From Arthrobacter roseus (GTDB lineage Bacteria; Actinomycetota; Actinomycetes; Actinomycetales; Micrococcaceae): DNA of 64,000 bases. The first letter of the stretch is position 1. Every line of letters starts with the position of its first letter. The stretch is from assembly GCF_016907875.1 (NCBI RefSeq), contig NZ_JAFBCU010000001.1:682001-746000 (forward strand), written 5' to 3'. A program made the position numbers and the translations under genes. This document shows, piece after piece, positions 8,395 to 17,529 of the stretch. The notes below the pieces were generated by a model. That model was not told where the DNA came from and did not search any database. It worked only from the letters and a program-made list of their open reading frames with translations.

Positions 8395-8570
8395 ATCTCA
8401 TACATCAACCATGAACACTCTATGATCGTCGGCAGGCTGCGGAAGATCGCCCATCCTGACGAGGCCGGGCTGCAGAAGAGCCGAGAGCCCGCAATACGTA
8501 CTGGTAGGGATTCTCTCGTGCGGTTGAAAATGAGCACCAATCCGCTCCAGCAAGACAGCTTCCCGTTTTC

Positions 8571-9030
8571 TCACTCTTGGAAGTGAGCCAACCATAGATC
8601 GGGACCGAAAACTTCGTAGTGAATGTCCCTGACGGGAACGCCCCGTTGACGTCCATGAACCCGGCGAGTTACCCGTTAAACAGCTCTCCGGTCTCCAGCT
8701 TCTCGACAAGCCGGGTGGTCATAGACGCATCGGGGAGTTTCCCAACATCTTCTGTTATCTACTCACGAAGGGCGAAGCAAACGAAGGAGTTGCCCGCGTG
8801 GAGCGGCATCATTTTTCGTTGTGAACCGGACTGAACTAAATGTGAGAGCATTTCGGCCGTGGGAGTGATACCGATTCCCACGCTGGCGAAAACGACCGGT
8901 CGGTCGACATTTCACCGTCAGGTTCGTGGAGGCGGCCGTTGACCGGTTTGACGGAGAACTGACGATGCAGGCCGTCGTCGGCCCGGTTCAGGCTCTACTG
9001 TCGTGGCTGATAAAACGTGACGACGTCCGG
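8571..9030 (-). pseudogene. hmp: Decayed flavohemoglobin (nitric oxide dioxygenase) remnant
   Basis: Reading right to left in three frames gives pieces of the Hmp reductase region. They are DVVTFYQPRQ-stop-SLNRADDGLHRQ (9030-~8950), RPVVFASVGIGITPTAEMLS (~8900-8850) continuing to LPLHAGN-like and FALRE followed by an in-frame stop, then EDVGKLPDASMTTRLVEKL, another stop, GFMDVNGAFP, and finally IHYEVFGPDLWLAHFQE ending at 8571. The last piece is the nearly invariant Hmp C-terminus. At least three stops, two frameshifts and internal deletions are visible. The globin domain is missing. Sequence to about 9180 may be further remnant, and 8395-8570 holds nothing I can identify. Intact Hmp oxidises NO to nitrate and is repressed by NsrR. 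Confidence 0.8.
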
Positions 9031-9212
9031 ACACTCAGGGATATTGCCGTGAGATCCTGCCGCTGCCGGCACCAACCGGTGCTGCCCTCACTATCGAAAC
9101 CCTTGAAGACCTCGTAGAGGAACTGGTGGGCGAAATTTACGCCTGCGCATCGGCCGTGTCCGCGTACTGCCGGTGAACGGGACGAAGGAGAACAGGCCGG
9201 CACGGAATCTGG

Positions 9213-11933
9213 CTAGCGGCGTCGGGACCGCATTATTGCCTTGCGGATCTCCTCAACCCACAGAACGGAGGATCCAACGAGCAACGCCAGTCCCCACTGC
9301 GCGGAACTAAGTGCGGTGGTGTCGAAGAACCCCTGCAGCATGTCGAGGTTTACCACCAGGACCTGCAGCACCACCACCGCCAGCAGGGCAACCCAGATGC
9401 TGTAGTTGGTGAACGTCTGCAGCGAAAACACAGAACCCAATTCCGAGCGCACGTTGAGCAGATTGAAGACCTGGAAGAAAACGAAGGTGGTGAACGCCAG
9501 CGTGGTCGGAAGCAGTGGATCGCTCGAACTTTTAGGGAACAGACCGGGCGCCAGGACGAGAACGGCGGTGGTGCCTGCCGCCATGACGACGCCGAGTCCC
9601 AGGATCCGCAGCAGCCGGCCGCGTGTCAGCAACGGCTCATCGGCAGGACGTGGCTTTTGTTTCATGATGTCCGGCTCGGCCGGATCCACACCCAGGGCGA
9701 GGGCGGGCGGACCATCCATAATGATGTTCACCCATAGGATCTGCAACGCTGTAAATGGCGCCCCGCCGGCCAGCCCGAGTACACCTGCGGTGACGAATAT
9801 GAGAACGAAACCCCACGCCGTCGTCAGCTGAAACTTCACGAACTTGATGATGTTCGCGTAGATCCCGCGGCCTTCCTCGACAGCGGAGATGATGGTGGCG
9901 AAGTTGTCATCGGTTAAGATCATTTTCGCGGCGCCCTTGGAGACATCCGTGCCCGTGATGCCCATGGCGATTCCAATGTTCGCCTGCTTCAGCGCCGGAG
10001 CATCATTCACGCCGTCGCCGGTCATCGCCACAATATTGCCCTCCTGCTGCAGCGCCTTGACTACCCGGATCTTGTGCTCGGGCGCCACTCGCGCGAGCAC
10101 ACCGAATCCTGCCACGCGTCGGTTGAGCTCATCGTCGTCCAGGTCATCCAGCTCCGTACCCGAGGCGGCCTCGCCGGGGATGCCCAGCTGTCTCGCGATG
10201 GAGGACGCAGTAACCAGATGGTCGCCGGTGATCATATGCACGGCGATTCCTGCGGCTCGTGCGGTGGCGATGGCGTCTGCGGCCTCGGTCCGCGGCGGGT
10301 CCACGATGCCGACGATGGCGTAGATGGTCAGGTTGTCGGCGACAGCGCGGAGTTCATCGCCGTCTGTGGGAAGTTCACTGTCCAGCCGGCGTCCGGCAAT
10401 CATCAATGTGCGTAGACCTTCGGCCGCCATCGCTTGGATATCGTGATGGACCATCGTCCGGCCCTTTTCGGTCAGCGGCAGGATGCCTTCGGGGGTGAGG
10501 ATCGAATTCGCCCGTTCCAGAAGCACGCCCGGGGCACCCTTGACGAAGCAGCGGAACCTAGCCGGCGTGCTGTCTCCCTTGGTGAAGTTCTGTTCGTGGA
10601 AGGTGACCATGAACTTGTAATCGGAATCGAACGGCACTTCCGCCACCCTAGGGTGGTTGGCACGGACACCTTCGACGTCGATCCCACCTTTTTCTGCCAG
10701 CGCCACCAGCGCGCCTTCAGTCGGATCGCCCACGAGCTTGCCGTCCCGGATCCAGGCGTCGTTGCAGAGAGCCATGGATACGAGGGCATCCGACATGGCG
10801 GGCACCGGCTCACCGTCACTACTGAGGATTTTCCCGTCCGTGGCGTACCCCTCACCGGTGATGCGGAATGAACGGCCCGTCGCGTGCAGACGACGAGCTG
10901 TCATTTCGTTCAGGGTCAATGTGCCGGTCTTGTCCGTCGCAATGTGCGTTGTGCTGCCGAGCGTTTCGACGGCCGAGAGCTGTTTGATGATGGCGCCTCG
11001 GCGAGCCATGCGGGAGGCACCCATGGCGAGGGTGAAAGCGACCACGGCCGTCAGACCTTCCGGAATAGTGGCCACGGCGAGGGAAACAGCGGTGATGAGC
11101 AGCTCAGACCAGGATTGCCCGCGAAGGAGGCCAAGTATGAATACGACGGCGACTACCGCGAGTGCGACGGCGGTCAGCAGTTGTGCGAGCTGGTCGATTC
11201 TTCTTTGCAGCGGAGTTTTCTCATTACCTGCTCCTTCGAGCAGGGTGGCTATGCCTCCGATTTGGGTGTCCATGCCGGTGCCGGTGACCACCATGAGTGC
11301 CCGTCCCCGGCTAACATTCGTGTTCATGAAGAGCATGTTCGTGCGGTCGCCGAGTGGTAGGGCAGGATCGTCTAGGGCGTCATTGGTCTTGATCGCAGGC
11401 TGCGATTCGCCGGTCAGGGATGCCTCTGCCACCTGCAACCGTGCCGCCTCCAGAATCCGGCCGTCGGCGGGAACGGTCTCGCCTGCTTCGAGCAAGACAA
11501 TATCCCCGGGCACCAGTTCTTCGTTGGAGACTTCAACTTCTCGGCCGTTTCGGCGGACCCGTGAGGTGTCCACCGACATTTTGCGCAGGGCTGCGAGGCT
11601 GTTTTCCGCACGGCTCTCCTGCACATAGTTCAGGACCGTGTTCAGGGTTATCACCGCAAGGATGACTACTGGTGTCTCCCACTCCCGCGACACGATGGCG
11701 CTCACGATCGCGGCCATGACGAGCACGAGGATCATCTTGTCCGCGAGTAGGCCCAGGATCTTCTTCCAGGCTGGCGCCTTCGCTTCATCCACCAGAACGT
11801 TCGGTCCGGACTTCTCCCGCCGGGCGCCCACTGCCGAGGCGGTGAGCCCGACGGAGGGGTCTACGTCTAGTGCGGCTGCGGTATCGGCAGCTGATTGGGT
11901 GTGCCAGTCCATTTCTGTTGTACCAAGAACCAT
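9213..11933 (-). CDS. P2A-type (calcium/cation) transporting ATPase
   Basis: This 906-residue integral membrane pump has the full P-type order. It has an N-terminal cation-ATPase domain, the actuator motif LTGES (173-177), the membrane motif VATIPEGL around 287-294 and the phosphorylation site DKTGTLT with D334. An N-domain with KGAPGVLL, the hinge TGDGVNDAPALKQA and the C-terminal transmembrane bundle follow, the latter with WVNIIMDGPPALALG in M6. The IPEGL and N..MD motifs are those of SERCA/PacL/PMR1-like P2A pumps, although the residue after PEGL is T, not P. Start 11933 has AAGGAG nine bases upstream. In Mycobacterium tuberculosis a related pump (CtpF) belongs to the dormancy regulon; here the neighbourhood is also stress-like. 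The ion specificity is not proven by sequence. Confidence 0.93.
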   Translation of the reverse strand: MVLGTTEMDWHTQSAADTAAALDVDPSVGLTASAVGARREKSGPNVLVDEAKAPAWKKILGLLADKMILVLVMAAIVSAIVSREWETPVVILAVITLNTVLNYVQESRAENSLAALRKMSVDTSRVRRNGREVEVSNEELVPGDIVLLEAGETVPADGRILEAARLQVAEASLTGESQPAIKTNDALDDPALPLGDRTNMLFMNTNVSRGRALMVVTGTGMDTQIGGIATLLEGAGNEKTPLQRRIDQLAQLLTAVALAVVAVVFILGLLRGQSWSELLITAVSLAVATIPEGLTAVVAFTLAMGASRMARRGAIIKQLSAVETLGSTTHIATDKTGTLTLNEMTARRLHATGRSFRITGEGYATDGKILSSDGEPVPAMSDALVSMALCNDAWIRDGKLVGDPTEGALVALAEKGGIDVEGVRANHPRVAEVPFDSDYKFMVTFHEQNFTKGDSTPARFRCFVKGAPGVLLERANSILTPEGILPLTEKGRTMVHHDIQAMAAEGLRTLMIAGRRLDSELPTDGDELRAVADNLTIYAIVGIVDPPRTEAADAIATARAAGIAVHMITGDHLVTASSIARQLGIPGEAASGTELDDLDDDELNRRVAGFGVLARVAPEHKIRVVKALQQEGNIVAMTGDGVNDAPALKQANIGIAMGITGTDVSKGAAKMILTDDNFATIISAVEEGRGIYANIIKFVKFQLTTAWGFVLIFVTAGVLGLAGGAPFTALQILWVNIIMDGPPALALGVDPAEPDIMKQKPRPADEPLLTRGRLLRILGLGVVMAAGTTAVLVLAPGLFPKSSSDPLLPTTLAFTTFVFFQVFNLLNVRSELGSVFSLQTFTNYSIWVALLAVVVLQVLVVNLDMLQGFFDTTALSSAQWGLALLVGSSVLWVEEIRKAIMRSRRR

Positions 11934-12133
11934 CGGAAGTTCTCCTTCGTTGGGCTAGTCAGCCCGGGTTGCTTGGTCAATTGCCGCAGGGCACCGCCTA
12001 GGGCGTCGAGCTTGGGCTCCGGACAGAGCGCCTCCGGTGAACCGGCTCCGCCTTCCAGAAGTAGCCGTTCCAGTTCGTCCAGGTCCGTCAAATGACGATT
12101 GCGTCGCAGCCGCTGAGTAGTTGCGTGGTTCAC
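11867..12133 (-). CDS. Possible small protein overlapping the ATPase start
   Basis: A frame with coding-like third positions reads LTDLDELERLLLEGGAGS and PKLDALGGALRQLTKQPG and ends 67 bases inside the ATPase gene. Candidate starts are GTG 12133 or TTG 12148, neither with a good Shine-Dalgarno sequence. A competing frame (11955-12155, beginning MSIDDKQGEP at an ATG) overlaps it and looks less protein-like. No family is recognised. It could be a small regulatory partner, a uORF or an artefact of GC-rich sequence. Confidence 0.35.
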   Translation of the reverse strand: MNHATTQRLRRNRHLTDLDELERLLLEGGAGSPEALCPEPKLDALGGALRQLTKQPGLTSPTKENFRWFLVQQKWTGTPNQLPIPQPH

Positions 12134-12329
12134 CTTGTTTATCGTCAATGCTCATGCTGTAAGTCTCGCAGGCATCACAGCCATGGTCACAGACTCCAGT
12201 GTCCCGGTATGAAGCGGATTAATCGCCATCGGGTTCGCCCGGAAACTGACCGGCTGCAAGCGACCGTTATTAAGTGGTGGCCAGAGATCCAAACACGAGG
12301 CATCTTCTGCCATTCCACAGCAAAGAATC

Positions 12330-12358
12330 GGCGGGCCCCGGTTTCCCTAGGACCCGCC
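12330..12358 (-). terminator. Stem-loop terminator of the S8 protease gene
   Basis: GGCGGGTCC pairs with GGGCCCGCC on the minus strand (one G-T pair, 11-base loop). It lies 28 bp beyond the protease stop and is followed on that strand by GATTCTTTGC, a weak T-rich tail. The surrounding 12156-12385 contains no convincing gene. Confidence 0.6.
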
Positions 12359-12385
12359 AATTTCTTATGTGGTTACTGCAGTCGG

Positions 12386-15300
12386 TTAGCGACCGCCGCA
12401 GTCACCCGTTACGTCGTCAACCAGTCGGTTGATGAACGCCGCCATAGCATCACGCTTGACGGATTCAACCGGGTGGTAGGAACCATCCGGGTAACCGGTG
12501 GAAACGCCGGTCTCCTTCATCCAGGAGATCTCGCGCTGGAACAGGTTGTTCACCTCAACGTCCGTGAACGGCTTGGTGTTCGGCGCCTCATAATCCGCCG
12601 CCGCATCAATGGAGCAGATTTCAGCAGCAAACCGGTTCATGAAGGCAGCCATTGCGTCACGATTGACCGGAGCCAACGGACGGTAGGTGCCATTCGGGTA
12701 GCCGTCAGACAACCCCGTTGCCTCCATCCAGGCCATCTCCTTGTAGAACTTGGTGTCAAGGGTGATGTCCGTGAACGGTGAGGTGGTCGGTGCATCGAAG
12801 GCGGGTTCGCCGGCAAGCCGGTACATGAACGCAGCCATCGCGTCTCGGTTGACCGTGCCGAACGGGCGGTACGTGCCATCCGGGTAACCGGTGGTCAAGC
12901 CTTCGTCGGCCATCCAGTTGATGTTCTGAGAGAACTTCAGGCTGTCCGGAACGTCGGAGAAGCGAAGCTTCCCGTCTTCAGCAACAACGATCTCGTCCTT
13001 GACGCCCTCGGCGTTGTGGTGGTGCAGGAAGAGAAGCTTGCCCGCGACGTCGTCCGCACTGCGGTGAACCAACAGTGTGGAAGCGTTCAGGTCAGCGAAA
13101 AGGGTGCTTTCCGATGAACCTTCTGCGCCCTCAAACCACATGGCAGGCTGGGTCAAGTTGAAACCGATCCAGTCAGTGGCGTCAATCGGAACATTGTTAC
13201 CTTCGTCGTCAACGTTCAGCGGGTGCTCAGTGATGACGCGGTAGCTGATGTCCTGCGACTTTGTCAGATCCAGGCCAAGCGCGCTGGCGTAGATCGGCAT
13301 GGTCACAACGTTGGTGTCGAAGGTGTTCGTGTCCACATCGCCAGCGAAATTGTTGACGAAGTTCAAGGAACCTTCAACAGGCTCGCTGGAGCCGTCTTCC
13401 TTGAGCTTGACGACCTCGAAGACAGACATATCCAGTCCCGCAATACGGGTTGTCGTAGCACTGAAGTCCGCCTTGTCATCGCCGGTGGTCTCGATCTCAA
13501 CGGTGACGTAGCTGTTCTCGCCCAGCGAGTTCCAGTTCTGCCACGTGCTGATACCAACATTGAAGAGTCCGTCGTTGACGTCGCCCTCAGCAGCCGCAAT
13601 GGCGGGAACGGTCGAAGCAGCACCAACCGCACGTAGATCCAGCTGATGTAGCGAGTCAAGCGACAGGCTCTCGGAGCGTGGGCTTTCAGCGCCGAGTACC
13701 AGCGGTGAAACCTTCGACAGGTACGCTGTGGAGCCTTCGCCCTGGTTCAGGTCGCGGCCCTTGAACGTTACGGGGACAGAGTCCGCGTTCGGGTCAAAGG
13801 TTACCTTCGCGCCAGCGGACATTTCCGACGTCGGCTGGGGGGCCGAGTAAACGGGAACGCGCAGCGCCGGAACGCCCTCGCTGGTGAACTGCACGCGGCC
13901 CGAAACATCGGCCAGGTACTGACGCGGCACGCCGAGCTGTGTTTTCTCAGCCGCCGGGTCAATCGTCTTGGCCAGCGCAGTGGGATCAGCGATCGTCAGG
14001 GTGACGACCGCTGTTGTGGACGCATTCCCCGGAACCAGAATGGTTGCAGAACCATCCTTCGCGGAACCAACGGTTACCTCAACGCCCGGCATGGTTGTTG
14101 CAGCCAGGTATTCGGCGGTGTAGGTGCGCACAGTCTCGGACTTGTTCTCGATCGTGATGTTCTTGGTGATCGAGACGGCTTTACTACCCAGTTCCACGAT
14201 GCCGAAGTTGACCGAGGTCAGTTCTACGTTGTCCGCGGCAAAGGCAAAGACCGATGTTTCCAAAGCCTGCATGGCATCAACCCGGCCGGAGCCAACGCGG
14301 TTGGGCCCGTAAGCGATTTTGTCATCAGTGAGGATGTCGTGCGTTGCCGTATTCATGACAATGCTCTTGACTTCATAGGGGTTGAGCGTTGTTGCGCCGT
14401 AAACCAGGGCTGCGATGCCCGCGACGTTTGGCGTGGCCATTGACGTACCGCTCTTGACGGAAGCGCCATTGCCAGTGCCGACCGCGGCGGAACCGATGAG
14501 GGTACCGGGAGCAGCAATATCTGGTTTCACCACACCGTTAGAACCGTGGACGCCTCGCGATGAGCTGGCGTTCAGCGTATCCAAGGCACCGGTTTCAGCG
14601 GTTCCGGTTGCAATGTAACTGGCATCCAGCTGAACTTCGAGCGTGCCATCCTCAGCGGAAGGACGCAGCTTGTCCGAGAACGTATTGGTGAACTGAATGC
14701 CCGGGATGGTTGCGTTGCCGCCGATACCGGACTCGAAGACCGAGCGCGGCGAATCGAGGACTACACCTTCCGCGCCAGCAGCTTCAGCGTTATCAAAACG
14801 CTGCTTCGAACCGCAAGGGAAAGCACCGCCTTCTTCCCACTGGATCCAGACCCATTTGCCTGCGAGGGAATCTGCGGCAAATGCATCACAACCGAATTTG
14901 TTGGCTGCAGGCGCCATGACAACGGTGCCGTTGAGCTCTTCCTCGGTGGCTTTCGTGTAATCGAAGTTAGCGCTGTACTGGCCTGAAGCGGAACCCGCGA
15001 CGCCGGACGGAGCAAGAACCTCTGCGCGGTCCAGGGTGACCTGAGAACCGACGGAGTTAGCAACGGTCAGCGCGGAAGCCGCGCTGCCCGGTGTGCCACC
15101 GACATCGTAGATGTCGCCGTCGTTACCGGAAGCGACCACGGAGAGCACGCCCTGCGCCGTCAGCGCGTTGACGATGTCCACCTCGGGGTCATCTGGCAGA
15201 CCGAAGTTGGATCCCAGGGACATGTTGACAACCTGAGCACGGTCGCTGAAGTCGCCGTCCTTGTTGGGGTCCAGCACGTAATCGAGTGCCTGACCGACAA

Positions 15301-16294
15301 CGCTGGAGGAGCCTTCGCAACCAAAGACGCGAATGGCGACCAGCTTGGCGTCCGGCGCGGAGCCTGGGCCGATCTTCATGTCGTTGACTTGCTCAGCTGT
15401 CAGGGTTGAGTAGTCACCGTCGAAAGTGGTGCCGTCGGCAGCGACTCCGTAGCCTGCAGCAGAACCGGCAACGTGGCTACCATGGCTCTGGCAGTCCAAC
15501 GGATTGGCATCCGGCTGAGGGATCCGGTTTGCTGCGACCGCTGAGCCGGCGTCGTAGTCATCACCAACGAGGTCCCAGCCGCCTGCGTACTTCTCGGCGT
15601 CGAACAGGCTTGGATCCGGGGCTGTAGCCTCGGCTGCCTGAGCCTTTTCAAAGGCTTCGACCGTACCCGGACCACCGAAATCGGCGTGGGTGTAATCAAG
15701 GCCGGTGTCGAGAACGGCGATGGTGACATCTTTACCGGTCTGATCCCGCTCAACCCATGAAGAAAGGGCGTTGGTATCAGCTACCGCGCCCTTGTTTTCA
15801 TACGTTTTGGGGATGATGCCGCTGATCTTGACGACGTCGCTTCGCTTCGCGATTTCGCGGATTGCTTCTGCATCACCGGTGATAGCAACACCGGGAATGG
15901 TGTTGGTGGTGGTGTAGATGTGGGTGGCGGCGGCGGCCTTGGTGACTTCCTGCGCCTTGGCCTCGATGTCAGCCCTGATGGACTTGACCTTAGCTACCTT
16001 GTCGACTGGATCTGCGCCCTCAAGGCGAACCTCCAGCGGCTGCGTCTGCTCAAAGGCGCCCTTGCCCTCGAACTGAATAAACACGGAAACAGGACCCTGT
16101 TTGGTGCGCAGGTCCTGGGTGATTTTGAGATCCGGACGTTTCTGGTTTTGATTCTGAATGCCTGTGGCCGTAGCTTCGCCCTGCGACGAATTGTCTACAG
16201 CCAAAGCAGGCGTCCACATGCTGCCGGCGAGCGCAAGGCCTGTTAGCGATGCCAACACGGCCTTTCCGGCTCCCCGGTGGTGTGACTTGCTCAT
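12386..16294 (-). CDS. Secreted subtilisin-like S8 protease with C-terminal SLH-type repeats
   Basis: The 1302-residue precursor has a Sec signal peptide (MSKSHHRGAGKAVLASLTGL, cleavage likely after ...TPALA near residue 32) and an I9-like propeptide (about 60-165). The peptidase S8 domain has D196 in VLDTG, H271 in SHGSHVAG, oxyanion N391 in ASGNDG and nucleophile S618 in SGTSMATPN. A PA domain is inserted around 430-560. A Fn3/beta-sandwich region follows, and then three copies of a 50-residue S-layer-homology-like repeat (about 1112-1162, 1173-1222 and 1242-1293). Each repeat carries W-M-x-E/A-x-G-L/V-S/T-x-GYP-[DN]-G-[TS]-Y-x-P and RDAMAAF. The mature enzyme should be outside the cell and held to the wall through these repeats. 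The start has GGAGC three bases upstream. Only two of the neighbouring genes relate to the cell surface. Confidence 0.95.
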   Translation of the reverse strand: MSKSHHRGAGKAVLASLTGLALAGSMWTPALAVDNSSQGEATATGIQNQNQKRPDLKITQDLRTKQGPVSVFIQFEGKGAFEQTQPLEVRLEGADPVDKVAKVKSIRADIEAKAQEVTKAAAATHIYTTTNTIPGVAITGDAEAIREIAKRSDVVKISGIIPKTYENKGAVADTNALSSWVERDQTGKDVTIAVLDTGLDYTHADFGGPGTVEAFEKAQAAEATAPDPSLFDAEKYAGGWDLVGDDYDAGSAVAANRIPQPDANPLDCQSHGSHVAGSAAGYGVAADGTTFDGDYSTLTAEQVNDMKIGPGSAPDAKLVAIRVFGCEGSSSVVGQALDYVLDPNKDGDFSDRAQVVNMSLGSNFGLPDDPEVDIVNALTAQGVLSVVASGNDGDIYDVGGTPGSAASALTVANSVGSQVTLDRAEVLAPSGVAGSASGQYSANFDYTKATEEELNGTVVMAPAANKFGCDAFAADSLAGKWVWIQWEEGGAFPCGSKQRFDNAEAAGAEGVVLDSPRSVFESGIGGNATIPGIQFTNTFSDKLRPSAEDGTLEVQLDASYIATGTAETGALDTLNASSSRGVHGSNGVVKPDIAAPGTLIGSAAVGTGNGASVKSGTSMATPNVAGIAALVYGATTLNPYEVKSIVMNTATHDILTDDKIAYGPNRVGSGRVDAMQALETSVFAFAADNVELTSVNFGIVELGSKAVSITKNITIENKSETVRTYTAEYLAATTMPGVEVTVGSAKDGSATILVPGNASTTAVVTLTIADPTALAKTIDPAAEKTQLGVPRQYLADVSGRVQFTSEGVPALRVPVYSAPQPTSEMSAGAKVTFDPNADSVPVTFKGRDLNQGEGSTAYLSKVSPLVLGAESPRSESLSLDSLHQLDLRAVGAASTVPAIAAAEGDVNDGLFNVGISTWQNWNSLGENSYVTVEIETTGDDKADFSATTTRIAGLDMSVFEVVKLKEDGSSEPVEGSLNFVNNFAGDVDTNTFDTNVVTMPIYASALGLDLTKSQDISYRVITEHPLNVDDEGNNVPIDATDWIGFNLTQPAMWFEGAEGSSESTLFADLNASTLLVHRSADDVAGKLLFLHHHNAEGVKDEIVVAEDGKLRFSDVPDSLKFSQNINWMADEGLTTGYPDGTYRPFGTVNRDAMAAFMYRLAGEPAFDAPTTSPFTDITLDTKFYKEMAWMEATGLSDGYPNGTYRPLAPVNRDAMAAFMNRFAAEICSIDAAADYEAPNTKPFTDVEVNNLFQREISWMKETGVSTGYPDGSYHPVESVKRDAMAAFINRLVDDVTGDCGGR

Positions 16295-16390
16295 ACTGCT
16301 CCTTAAAGAAGGTCAGTCAGGACCGATTTGCCGAGTCTTCTGTTAAGTGTCCCCGAACCGCTGTTGACGTGGCCATGACAGGTGTGAGTG

Positions 16391-16419
16391 ATGTTGCTGC
16401 GTTACAAGATGCGTGTCAA
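16391..16419 (-). promoter_or_regulatory. Possible promoter of the S8 protease gene
   Basis: TTGACA (16414-16419 on the minus strand) is followed after 17 bases by CAACAT, a weak -10. The rest of the 245-bp gap 16295-16539 shows no gene or strong repeat. Low confidence because the -10 is poor. Confidence 0.3.
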
Positions 16420-16539
16420 CAGACAGGTATAGCCCTCCAACCGAATGGTTTACCCAAAGAACAGCTTCATGTGGTTGCCGTCACAAGTCAACAGCTGTCC
16501 ACCAATTTGAGACACAATAAATGGCGCGTCCGAGGAACG

Positions 16540-17529
16540 CTATGCGCGCGGCGCCAACCGATCCTTCAACCGGCGGTAACGACGGCGCAGCAAACTCACC
16601 AGAGAAGCGTCGCTGACTGCTTCCTCGAGCCGCCCCAGGCGCTCGGACAGCTGGCGGTTCTGCTCCAACGACTGTAGGAGTAGATCCTCCGCGTAGTTCT
16701 TGCGCTGATGCAGGTGATCGGCGAGCTGGGACTCGTGTTTGGTCAGGTAGAGCAGCGCACCGAGGCCGTTGTCCTTGACGTGTTCCTTGAGGTGCCGCTC
16801 CCTCACCAGCAGGTCCAGCCGTTGATGCTCGTCACTTTTGGCGATGACACTGTTCCCCAGGGCACCGGTAGCCTCCCTGCGGTGATGCCAGAAAGCTAGC
16901 GGCTCCTCACCGATGAAACTCATGGTGTGAGCGGACAATACGCGCAGCAGGAACTCCCAGTCGCCCACGGCCGAGAGGTCCTCGTCGAAGTAGCCGACGT
17001 CGTCGTGCAGGGTCCTGCGGTACAGCACCGAAATTGGAACGAAACGGTTGACGCGGAGGATGTCGAACAGGGTCACGGAGGTGACGTCGGGCTCGAAAAT
17101 CTCACGTGCCACTTCCACGATGCGGGTCCCGAGAACCCGCTCGAAGACCATCTCCGTGCGCACTGCAACACCGGCGTCATTACTGCCCCTCAGCCGGTCT
17201 ACGGTCCGGGTGAGGAAATCCGGGTGCCAGGTGTCATCGTCGTCGTGGACGACGATGAATTCTGATTCGCTGGACCGGATGCCGTGATTCGCGGCGGCCT
17301 CCATGCCGACTGACTCGTCGTGGTGGATCACCTGTACCCTGTCACCCAGGGCCGACGAGTGTTGCTCGACGACGTCGTCGACTTCGGCAACCGAACCGCC
17401 GTCGTTCACAATGACCAGCGTCCAGTCCTGAAGGGATTGCCCCAGGACATCGCTGACGGCTCGCTCCAGTAGTAGGCCCCGGTCCGTCGTTCTCATAACG
17501 ATGGCGACGGCGGGTTGGGCCTTGTTCAC
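16540..17529 (-). CDS. Family 2 glycosyltransferase with C-terminal coiled coil
   Basis: This 329-residue protein has a GT-A fold at residues 1-230. It opens with AVAIVMRTTDRGLLLERAVS and has LVIVNDGG and the metal/nucleotide-sugar DxD-type cluster VVHDDDDTWHPDFL. The tail (about 240-329) is a charged helix rich in L, E, Q and R (LLLQSLEQNRQLSERLGRL), probably a coiled coil. There is no transmembrane segment. The start codon overlaps the stop of the pyruvyl-transferase-like gene by four bases (ATGA), so the two are translationally coupled and probably act together on a surface polysaccharide or glycolipid. The donor sugar is unknown. Confidence 0.88.
   Translation of the reverse strand: MNKAQPAVAIVMRTTDRGLLLERAVSDVLGQSLQDWTLVIVNDGGSVAEVDDVVEQHSSALGDRVQVIHHDESVGMEAAANHGIRSSESEFIVVHDDDDTWHPDFLTRTVDRLRGSNDAGVAVRTEMVFERVLGTRIVEVAREIFEPDVTSVTLFDILRVNRFVPISVLYRRTLHDDVGYFDEDLSAVGDWEFLLRVLSAHTMSFIGEEPLAFWHHRREATGALGNSVIAKSDEHQRLDLLVRERHLKEHVKDNGLGALLYLTKHESQLADHLHQRKNYAEDLLLQSLEQNRQLSERLGRLEEAVSDASLVSLLRRRYRRLKDRLAPRA

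Noticed and set aside
12160-12215. GGGAC...GTC sequence upstream of the P2A ATPase as a DosR box
   Set aside because: Half-site spacing is six instead of four bases and the outer positions do not match.
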